Of a DNA stretch of 64,000 nt, positions 57,285-64,000 are shown in pieces (position 1 is the first letter of the stretch; each line of letters begins with the position of its first letter). This DNA is from Acinetobacter radioresistens DSM 6976 = NBRC 102413 = CIP 103788 (GTDB taxonomy: Bacteria; Pseudomonadota; Gammaproteobacteria; Pseudomonadales; Moraxellaceae). The stretch is from NCBI RefSeq assembly GCF_006757745.1, contig NZ_AP019740.1, forward strand, positions 2,852,001 to 2,916,000, in the 5' to 3' direction. The position numbers and the translations under genes are program-made. The notes beneath the pieces are model-generated. The model saw nothing but the letters and a program-made list of their open reading frames with translations. It made no database searches and was not told the origin of the DNA.

Positions 57285-58022
57285 ATGAAATTTACACATA
57301 TCGCACTGGCATGTGCTCTAGCAGCAACTGCGTCCATGGCTCAAGCCAAACCAGTCTGGCAGGATTTTAGTATTACCGGACTGTACGGTGAAAACTATGA
57401 ACTTACTACAGAGCCGGAACAAACTACTGTAACCTTTGAATATGCAGCCAAATTACAATATGGTGATGTATTTGCCTTTGCAGACCGTACTGAAAGCGGC
57501 GGTGATAAAGGTACCTATTTTGAATTTTCTCCACGCTTAAGCCTGGGCGAAGTTTCGGGTAAAAAACTTTCTGCCGGCCCAGTTAAAGATGTACTGGTTT
57601 CAACCACTTGGGAAGGCAATAGCGGTGATGGAATTGAGAGTTTTAACAACTATCTCTACGGTATCGGTTTTGATTTAGCTATTCCTTATACTCAATATGC
57701 CAGCATCAACTTTTATCGCGCAAATAATGAAATCCAGAAAGATGACTGGCAGATGACACTCACTTATGGAGTACCATTCAAATTAGGCAGCCAAGACTTC
57801 CTGTTTGACGGATTTTTAGACTGGTCAACTGCAGAAGATGACGAAGTAGCTCATGCAAGTGAACTGAACTGGACCAGCCAGCTTAAATGGAATGCCGGTA
57901 AATATATTTCACCTGAAACCCGTCTTTACCTAGGTATTGAATATTCTCTCTGGAACAATAAATACGGTGTACCAGATGTACGCGAAAATAACGTAAGTGC
58001 GTTAGTAAAATACCATTTTTAA
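57285..58022 (+). CDS. Tsx-like outer-membrane channel protein
   Basis: I choose ATG 57285 (MKFTHIALACALAATASMAQA), preceded by GGGGGAGAGAC; a GTG 13 codons upstream is unlikely. The 245-residue precursor has a signal peptide cut near AQA, then DFSITGLYGENYELTTEPEQ and a series of amphipathic strands ending in ALVKYHF, the C-terminal aromatic of outer-membrane barrels. The pattern resembles the nucleoside channel Tsx/OmpK family. Substrate not shown by sequence. It follows the RNA candidate with its terminator. Confidence 0.85.
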   Translation: MKFTHIALACALAATASMAQAKPVWQDFSITGLYGENYELTTEPEQTTVTFEYAAKLQYGDVFAFADRTESGGDKGTYFEFSPRLSLGEVSGKKLSAGPVKDVLVSTTWEGNSGDGIESFNNYLYGIGFDLAIPYTQYASINFYRANNEIQKDDWQMTLTYGVPFKLGSQDFLFDGFLDWSTAEDDEVAHASELNWTSQLKWNAGKYISPETRLYLGIEYSLWNNKYGVPDVRENNVSALVKYHF

Positions 58023-58039
58023 ACAATAATTAAATGTTT

Positions 58040-58063
58040 AAAGCAGAGCCAAGGCTCTGCTTT
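58040..58063. terminator. Terminator after the Tsx-like gene
   Basis: AAAGCAGAGCC (58040-58050) pairs with GGCTCTGCTTT (58053-58063) with a 2-base loop, followed by TT. It also lies beyond the parE stop on the other strand. Confidence 0.88.
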
Positions 58064-58123
58064 TTAATACTTTGATTTTTTAACTTATATCAAAGTTCTA
58101 CGCTGGACAGATTTTTTTTTAGC

Positions 58124-60013
58124 CTACACTACAATATCAGCCAGATTCCCTTTTTGTTCGAGCCAATGTTTGCGGTCACTAGAACGCTTCTTGGCCAGTA
58201 ATTTGTCGAGCAAACCTGCTGTCAGTTGAATATCATCCAGATCAAGTTGTACCAGACGACGGGTATTTGGATCCATGGTGGTTTCACGAAGCTGGCTGGC
58301 ATTCATTTCACCCAGACCTTTAAAACGGGTAATCTGTGGAGTTTTGGTTTTGGTCTTTTTCAGTATGGCTTCAAGTTCATCCTCATCCAGAGCGTAATGC
58401 ACATCCTTACCATCATCAATTCTGAATAAAGGTGGCATAGCTACAAATAAGTGACCCTCTTCAACCAGAGCTGGAAAGTGTTTAACAAATAAGGCACAAA
58501 GCAAAGTGGCAATATGCAGACCATCCGAGTCGGCATCAGCCAAAATACAGACTTTCCCATAACGCAATTCGGACAGATCATCACTGCCTGGATCGACCCC
58601 GATAGCAATTGCGATATCATGGACTTCCTGAGAGCCAAGCACTTCATCGGAAGATACTTCCCAGGTGTTCAGAATTTTTCCCCGAATCGGCATGATTGCC
58701 TGGAAATTTTTGTCTCGCGCCTGTTTGGCACTACCGCCAGCTGAGTCCCCTTCTACAATAAATAGCTCACTATCTTCACGGGTCAAGCCGGCACAGTCGG
58801 CCAGTTTTCCAGGTAAAGCCGGACCCGAAACAATTTTTTTCCGCTCGACTTTTTTAGCCGCCTTCAGGCGCCGGCCAGCTTTAGAGATTGCCATTTCTGC
58901 CAGTTGCATGGCAATTTCAGAATTCTGGTTCAACCATAGGGTAAAAGCATCTTTAGCAATATTTTGCACAATCGATGATGCTTCACGGCTTGATAAACGT
59001 TCTTTGGTCTGACCAGAGAACTGCGGTTCCTGAAATTTTAAAGACAGGATATAATTTACCCCATCCCATACGTCTTCAGCCGAAAGCTTGAGATTACGGG
59101 GCAATAGATTACGCAGCTCACAGAATTCCCGTAATGCATCGGTAATGCCTGAACGCAAGCCATTTACATGCGTTCCTCCCTGAGCTGTTGGAATCAGGTT
59201 AACATAACTTTCCTGAATCTGTTCACCACCTTCGGTATTCCAGCAGATTGCAAATTCAGCACTGGCTCGTTCTGCCTCACCTGTTGCTACAAAAGCAGGC
59301 TGTGGAACAATCTCCCGCTCCTGCAGTTCATCCATAAGGTAATCGACCAGACCGTTTTCAAACTGCCATTCTATTTTTTCATTATTAATTTCATCAATAT
59401 AATTAATTTTCAGACCAGCTGCCAATACTGCCTTGGCCTTCAAATTATGTTTGAGCGCCTTCAAGGCAAATTTTGGGCTGTCAAAATATCTGGTTTCTGG
59501 CCAAAACCGAACTGTGGTTCCACTGGCGCGCTTAGGTGCTTTACCTTCTAGAACTTCTAAGGGTGCAACCGGCTCTCCATGTTCAAAAGCCATTTTGTAA
59601 AGATTGCCCTGCCGTTGTACTTCAACCTCTACCCGGGTTGAAAGAGCATTCACTACAGAAATACCTACACCATGCAGACCACCCGAAAACTGGTAGTTAT
59701 CGGTACTAAACTTACCTCCGGCATGCAGTTTGGTCAGAATAATTTCAATACCACTCTGACCGTATTCCGGATGAATATCAACCGGCATTCCACGCCCATT
59801 GTCCTCAACCGACAATGAACCATCCTTATAGACCTTAACCGCAATCTGGTTAGCATGTCCTGCCAGTGCTTCGTCTACAGCATTATCAATCACTTCCTGT
59901 GCCAGATGGTTAGGACGTGTGGTATCGGTATACATCCCTGGACGGCGACGGACCGGATCCAGACCAGAGAGAACTTCAAGTGATTGAGCCGTATATTGAG
60001 ACACGTTGTACAA
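58124..60013 (-). CDS. parE: DNA topoisomerase IV subunit B
   Basis: The 629-residue ATPase subunit of topoisomerase IV decatenates sister chromosomes with ParC. GHKL ATPase motifs: EVIDNAVDEALAG (about 41-53), VEDNGRGMPVDIHPE, GGLHGVGISVVNALS (about 111-125). The Toprim region has FIVEGDSAGGSAKQARD (about 407-423), LADADSDGLHI and the QITRFKGLGEMN segment. Length matches E. coli ParE (630). It follows yqiA by 6 bases, the same order as in E. coli. Confidence 0.97.
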   Translation of the reverse strand: MYNVSQYTAQSLEVLSGLDPVRRRPGMYTDTTRPNHLAQEVIDNAVDEALAGHANQIAVKVYKDGSLSVEDNGRGMPVDIHPEYGQSGIEIILTKLHAGGKFSTDNYQFSGGLHGVGISVVNALSTRVEVEVQRQGNLYKMAFEHGEPVAPLEVLEGKAPKRASGTTVRFWPETRYFDSPKFALKALKHNLKAKAVLAAGLKINYIDEINNEKIEWQFENGLVDYLMDELQEREIVPQPAFVATGEAERASAEFAICWNTEGGEQIQESYVNLIPTAQGGTHVNGLRSGITDALREFCELRNLLPRNLKLSAEDVWDGVNYILSLKFQEPQFSGQTKERLSSREASSIVQNIAKDAFTLWLNQNSEIAMQLAEMAISKAGRRLKAAKKVERKKIVSGPALPGKLADCAGLTREDSELFIVEGDSAGGSAKQARDKNFQAIMPIRGKILNTWEVSSDEVLGSQEVHDIAIAIGVDPGSDDLSELRYGKVCILADADSDGLHIATLLCALFVKHFPALVEEGHLFVAMPPLFRIDDGKDVHYALDEDELEAILKKTKTKTPQITRFKGLGEMNASQLRETTMDPNTRRLVQLDLDDIQLTAGLLDKLLAKKRSSDRKHWLEQKGNLADIVV

Positions 60014-60019
60014 TTTCCT

Positions 60020-60607
60020 TTATTTTATGGAATACGATAAAAATTCAAGCACCATGGGAAGTTTTTCTGCAAAATTGTCCATCCCATGGCTGCCATGCGC
60101 TTCAGTCATAATTAATGATGAATGTGCAGGCGCACTATAATAACGCTGGGCCTCTCGATAATCCAAAACTTCATCACCTTGTTGCAGTAATACCAAAACT
60201 TTTTCGGCATGCCGGGCAAAAGGAATTGCAAGCTGTTCAAGCTGCTGTAACTGGGCATTATCAAGCGTCCAGTGTTCGGTCACTGGATAGGGAACGGATT
60301 CTACAGCAAATAGTTTTCGAAAGAGTAACCATGGTCGCATAGCCGGATTAATCAGTACAGCTGGAATATTATGCTTAGCGACCAGTTGTGTCGCATAAAA
60401 GCCCCCCAGACTGCTTCCTACCAAAGCCACATGTTCTAAAGCCTCAATCAGCTCAGACATTTGTTTTAATGCCTCGACAGGCGGCATATTCAAGTCAGGC
60501 AGATGGATCTTGATGTCTGGTAAATGCTCTGCACAGTACTGTTTAAGCAGCCGCCCTTTAATAGAGTTCGAATTACTTTTAAAGCCATGTAAATAAATGA
60601 TATTCAT
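60020..60607 (-). CDS. yqiA: YqiA-type alpha/beta hydrolase
   Basis: A 195-residue small hydrolase of the UPF0227/YqiA family, reported as an esterase. IIYLHGFKSNSNSIKGRLL (about 3-21) gives the oxyanion HG motif, ALVGSSLGGFYATQLV (about 60-75) the nucleophile elbow GSSLGG, and GDEVLDY plus GSHGMDNF near the end the Asp and His. It lies just upstream of parE and is cotranscribed with it, an arrangement kept in enterobacteria. Divergent from the lipase gene. Confidence 0.93.
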   Translation of the reverse strand: MNIIYLHGFKSNSNSIKGRLLKQYCAEHLPDIKIHLPDLNMPPVEALKQMSELIEALEHVALVGSSLGGFYATQLVAKHNIPAVLINPAMRPWLLFRKLFAVESVPYPVTEHWTLDNAQLQQLEQLAIPFARHAEKVLVLLQQGDEVLDYREAQRYYSAPAHSSLIMTEAHGSHGMDNFAEKLPMVLEFLSYSIK

Positions 60608-60831
60608 TAAAATATTTATTATCTCTGAATGTGTCCGAAATTTTAGACCCGAGTGTCTTCCTAAAAATTGATTATTACAGGAAAAAGCAGATTGTTGGAC
60701 AAAAAAATGCAGCTCATCTCTCTATTCACAGTATGTTTAGCTCATCAGGGATGCGTAGTTTTTATACTCTTAAATATTTAAAAAATAAAGAGCCGGCTAC
60801 ATGTAACCAACAGGCTATCAGGACTATAAAT

Positions 60832-62163
60832 ATGCCAAGTTTGACGCCACTGCATGAAACCTATTGTAGATGGGACCGCACGCCACCCAGTCAGGCAGAT
60901 CTCTTAGAGGGACTGGCACAGCTGGCATCCACCAGTTTAAGCGGTATACATGAACTGGTGCAGATGATTCACCGTGAATTATTATTAAACACATTAGGCA
61001 TGAGTGAACAGCAGTCCAGATATTTTCAGGCCCTGCCCCGTGTAGAAAAGATTTACCAGTTTTCTTACCGGGCCCTGCAACGCTATGGCCATTATTTTCT
61101 TGCGCCCGGTTTACGTCAAGTTATTGAGCACTTTCCCGGCCTGCATCGCAAAGACCTGACACCGCAATTACATTCTCTAATTGGTATATTGAACGGTGTA
61201 TTAGGTGATTATCTTTTAGCACAGCAAAATCCGCTCGCACTTCCTATGGTTCTGTATGAACACCATGGTCGGGTACAGCAGGGCCGGCTTAAAGGTAAAG
61301 TGGTTATTTTTGTACATGGACTCTGCATGAACCACCTGACCTGGACCAATTCAAATTTTACAGGTATTGGTGCGCATCTGCTGACACAACCGCATCCCGG
61401 TACTATGCTTTATTTAAACTATAATACGGGACGGCGAATTTCTGCCAATGGGCGCAGTTTTGCCAATTTACTGAATGACCTGATCCAGCGTAACCCTGAT
61501 ATTAGCCAGATTGACCTGATTGGTCATAGTATGGGAGGATTAGTGTCTCGTAGTGCCTTATTTTATGGCAAGCAAAATATGCAGGGCTGGTTGAGTAAAG
61601 TAGGGAATCTGGTTTGTCTGGGGTCGCCGCATCATGGCGCGGTTCTAGAGCGTTTTGGTTTTACCTTGCAGGAAAAGCTCGGACGTTTCCCCCTGATTAA
61701 TATGATTGGTAACCTGGTAAATATTCGTAGTAATGGAATTATTGACTTGCGCCATGGCAGTGTTCGTGATGACGACTGGGAATATTTAGATGCGCGTATT
61801 GGAACAATGGATGACAGCCGTAAACCTGCGCCCCTGCCTTCACATATTCAGGCCTTTTTTGTAGCTGGTACAGTTGAAGCAGAACATATTAACAGCCGCG
61901 CTTTAAAGATTATTGGTGACTATCTGGTGAGTATTAAAAGTGCCTTGGGAGAACATCCCAATCCACGTTTCCAGCTCAAGGTACCTGAACACCACAAGGC
62001 AGTATTTTTCGGTTTGAACCATTTTGAGATCCAGTATCATACTCAGGTTGCTCAGCAGATTGTACAGTGGTTCTATCCTGATCCTCTGCTTGAAAATACA
62101 CGTTTAGATCACTACATTCTGCACACAAAAAATATAAAACTTGAAGATATTGCTGAGACATAA
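60832..62163 (+). CDS. Alpha/beta hydrolase, lipase-like
   Basis: I choose ATG 60832 (MPSLTPLHETYCRWDRTP), with AGGA 8 bases upstream, giving 443 residues; the frame is open from GTG 60631, but that extension looks non-coding. The hydrolase has VIFVHGLCMNHLTW with the oxyanion HG (about 162-175), the elbow LIGHSMGGLVSRSALF (Ser near 226), the CLGSPHHGAVLERFG lid segment typical of lipases that act on acylglycerols or polyesters, and a late His. No signal peptide is visible, so the location is uncertain. It could be a cytoplasmic or membrane-linked lipase. Confidence 0.86.
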   Translation: MPSLTPLHETYCRWDRTPPSQADLLEGLAQLASTSLSGIHELVQMIHRELLLNTLGMSEQQSRYFQALPRVEKIYQFSYRALQRYGHYFLAPGLRQVIEHFPGLHRKDLTPQLHSLIGILNGVLGDYLLAQQNPLALPMVLYEHHGRVQQGRLKGKVVIFVHGLCMNHLTWTNSNFTGIGAHLLTQPHPGTMLYLNYNTGRRISANGRSFANLLNDLIQRNPDISQIDLIGHSMGGLVSRSALFYGKQNMQGWLSKVGNLVCLGSPHHGAVLERFGFTLQEKLGRFPLINMIGNLVNIRSNGIIDLRHGSVRDDDWEYLDARIGTMDDSRKPAPLPSHIQAFFVAGTVEAEHINSRALKIIGDYLVSIKSALGEHPNPRFQLKVPEHHKAVFFGLNHFEIQYHTQVAQQIVQWFYPDPLLENTRLDHYILHTKNIKLEDIAET

Positions 62164-62246
62164 AACATTAAAAATATAAAATATCCACTACTACTCTTAA
62201 ATAATTTATGGCTCATAAATTATTTAATTATCTGAATTTGAAAAGC

Positions 62247-62268
62247 CAGCTTGATATATCTCAAGCTG
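62247..62268. terminator. Convergent hairpin between lipase gene and dsbB
   Basis: CAGCTTGA (62247-62254) pairs with TCAAGCTG (62261-62268) across TATATC. The minus strand runs into GCTTTT, so it best serves dsbB. Confidence 0.7.
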
Positions 62269-62299
62269 ACCTTTCGATATCTTATCAGGTAGATCCAGA

Positions 62300-62824
62300 T
62301 TAATATTTTTTCTTGACTGCTTTGCTATAAGGATAATTACGTACCAGCTGCCATAAGCATAGCATTAACAAGATACAGAAAAATACCAGTGACCAGAACG
62401 GCAGCGACTGACCTAAAAATGTCCAGTCTACCATGGCACACTCGCCCGAACCGGTCAGAACCTGCTGAAAAACGGTTTTCAATGGCAGGGCATCTACCAG
62501 ATAGTCCAGTCCCGGCCCACAGCTTGGCACTTGATCTGGTGGTAAATGCTGCAACCAGACGTGTCGCGCAGCAACACCTACAGACCAGATCATGGCTAAG
62601 GTCGCCAAAAAAGCGTAAAGACGTTTGACTATATTCGATACCGGATTATGAATTACTGCCACCAAGGCAACCAAGCCCATCGCAATCAGGCCAATTCGCT
62701 GGAAGACACATAAAGGGCAAGGTTCCAGGCCTTTGACATGTTCCAGATAAAGTGCAAATGCCATCCCTACAATACTGGCAATCAGCAATAAACCATTTAC
62801 GAAGCGATAACTACCCCATTGCAT
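62300..62824 (-). CDS. dsbB: Disulfide bond formation protein DsbB
   Basis: This 174-residue inner-membrane protein has four helices and re-oxidises DsbA, passing electrons to quinone. The first periplasmic loop has CPLC (36-39) in LEPCPLCVFQRIG. The second has Cys in PSCGPGLDYL and in GSGECAMVDW, the two pairs needed for function. Length matches E. coli DsbB (176). It lies 23 bases downstream of gshA on the same strand, so the two may be cotranscribed as a thiol-redox unit. Confidence 0.96.
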   Translation of the reverse strand: MQWGSYRFVNGLLLIASIVGMAFALYLEHVKGLEPCPLCVFQRIGLIAMGLVALVAVIHNPVSNIVKRLYAFLATLAMIWSVGVAARHVWLQHLPPDQVPSCGPGLDYLVDALPLKTVFQQVLTGSGECAMVDWTFLGQSLPFWSLVFFCILLMLCLWQLVRNYPYSKAVKKKY

Positions 62825-62847
62825 GGATCAACCTCTTGTTATTTTCA

Positions 62848-64000
62848 CTATTGATAATGGGCAAGATAATCTTCAAAACTGATACGGGTATCGGCTTCAA
62901 GCTGCTGTTGCTGCTCTAGCGATGTCTGTGCAAGTTTTGTAAAGTATTCCTGCTTCTCTGGTGTAAGTGCATGCTGTTCATAAAAATTGGCATGTTCTTG
63001 TGCAAGGTGGCTACCCAGATTCCAGGTTCCACCCCATTTTATCGTATCGGCAATTACATGGGCTGATAAGGTCTCATCAACCTGTTGAATACGCTGTTGC
63101 ATCAGTTGCAGGGCATGGCTATACAGCTGGGTGTGATAGCCCTCATCCAGCAATACCGCCAGAGGCTGCATGGCTACAACATGTGCCTGAGCCCATTGTT
63201 CCAAAGATTGTTCCTGGCCACGTTCAGTGATGTGACTGTTGGGAGCGCGGCCCCGGTTAACCACTTCAGCCTGATTATTTTCAATCTGGTCCTGTTCTTC
63301 TGGCAGCAGGTCTGGACTGTCTTTAAGCAGACAATATAAAGCCAGCACTTCAAGGAAACCTGCAGTATTTTCGTCAATACCAATCGGATTATAAGGATTA
63401 ATATCGACGGCCCGCAGTTCCACATAACCGACACCACGGTTTGCTAAAGCCTCAGATGGTGTTTCTCCATCTCTTGGTACCTGTTTTGGCCGGACCAGAC
63501 TGTAATATTCATTTTCAATCTGGAGTACATGATCATTAATCTGGAGCGGTTCACCATCTGCGTCTTTTAGTCCCAGACGGCTAAACTTGGCATAAGGGGT
63601 TTTCACAGCTTTTTGTAGACCATCCAGGTAGCCGGACAGGTTGTTATAGTGAATACCTAGTTGTTTTTGTGCCGAATTCTGGTAGCCAAAACGCCCCATG
63701 CGTAATGCGGTAGCATATGGAAGATATAAAGTTCCTTTGACCAGTGGCAGCAAGTGATGTTCGCGACCTGTTAAGAAGCATTGACATACTGACGGACTAG
63801 CGCCCACCAGATACATTACCAGTGGCGTCAGGCGGATGAAATTACGGATTAGGCCAAAATAACGATGGCTGCGATAATCTTGCAAACTCAGCTGTGTTAA
63901 GGCTTTATCTTGCTCATGCTGCTGTAACTGTTCAAAGAGCTCATCGGGAAATGAAAGATTATAATGAACACCTGCAATAGTCTGCATACGCCGGCCATAA
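62848..64000 (-). CDS. gshA: Glutamate--cysteine ligase, C-terminal part (runs off window)
   Basis: The frame is open to the window end, so the N-terminus is missing. The codons before MQTIAGVHYN read YGRR, in line with the family's YGxxMQTISGVHYN, showing that the Met at 63987 is internal. Further motifs: SPSVCQCFLTGREHHLLPL, YNNLSGYLDGL, YVELRAVDINPYNPIGI (about 200-216 of this fragment) and a C-terminal helical region. About 383 of roughly 520 residues are present. The enzyme makes gamma-glutamylcysteine, the first step of glutathione synthesis; gshB is at 49490-50434. Confidence 0.94.
   Translation of the reverse strand, partial: YGRRMQTIAGVHYNLSFPDELFEQLQQHEQDKALTQLSLQDYRSHRYFGLIRNFIRLTPLVMYLVGASPSVCQCFLTGREHHLLPLVKGTLYLPYATALRMGRFGYQNSAQKQLGIHYNNLSGYLDGLQKAVKTPYAKFSRLGLKDADGEPLQINDHVLQIENEYYSLVRPKQVPRDGETPSEALANRGVGYVELRAVDINPYNPIGIDENTAGFLEVLALYCLLKDSPDLLPEEQDQIENNQAEVVNRGRAPNSHITERGQEQSLEQWAQAHVVAMQPLAVLLDEGYHTQLYSHALQLMQQRIQQVDETLSAHVIADTIKWGGTWNLGSHLAQEHANFYEQHALTPEKQEYFTKLAQTSLEQQQQLEADTRISFEDYLAHYQ

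Overview
The window looks like a chromosomal segment of a gammaproteobacterium of the family Moraxellaceae, most likely Acinetobacter. I base this on the moderately AT-rich composition, the protein sequences, the gene order (a dcw block ending in ftsZ and lpxC with dciA nearby, parE-yqiA, gshA-dsbB) and the msuE-sfnG sulfone genes beside acs. It reads as core and shell chromosome. I saw no insertion sequence, prophage, integron, CRISPR array, rRNA or convincing tRNA.

Layout. At 1-2.5 kb are the start of a BCCT-type osmolyte transporter, a degenerate ion-channel protein and an orphan lipoprotein. At 2.5-16 kb is an acetate block: actP-yjcH (uptake), a large transporter-kinase-receiver hybrid of the CrbS/MxtR type, an uncharacterised protein, a CrbR/ErdR-type LuxR-family regulator and acs. 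A sulfone/sulfonate scavenging set (msuE, sfnG, an SfnB-like enzyme) lies between the regulator and acs. At 16-22.9 kb are a DUF805 protein, an MscS channel, rsmE, waaA, an ArsR regulator with an Old Yellow Enzyme, a GNAT enzyme and a DedA protein. At 22.9-33.3 kb are prfB with its programmed frameshift, a porin-like protein, glmM-pdxH-recJ, guaB, a YkgJ protein, a di-iron MBL protein and a GDT1-type cation exporter behind a yybP-ykoY (Mn2+) riboswitch.

At 33.4-38.2 kb are aceE-aceF. At 38.4-47.8 kb are an M23 peptidase, dciA and the envelope and division run murG-murC-ddlB-ftsQ-ftsA-ftsZ-lpxC. At 48-54.6 kb are an MFS transporter, gshB, pyrE, xthA, an ArsC-like protein, DUF2147 and a hormone-sensitive-lipase-type esterase. 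At 54.8-64 kb are an outer-membrane protein with an ankyrin protein, an HPF-like protein, a Tsx-like channel, parE-yqiA, a lipase, dsbB and gshA (cut by the window end).

The most interesting non-coding signals are: (1) a GGA-rich structured transcript at about 52352-52512, with the hallmarks of a CsrB/RsmZ-type CsrA-sequestering RNA; (2) a second structured RNA candidate at about 57033-57208 with its own promoter and a UUCG-capped terminator; (3) the Mn riboswitch with a 12-bp candidate expression-platform stem; (4) a nested palindrome upstream of the ArsR/Old Yellow Enzyme pair; (5) a shared CTTTGGTC element at similar distances upstream of yjcH-actP and acs. All functional calls are made by reading motifs and recalling families. 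No database search was run.
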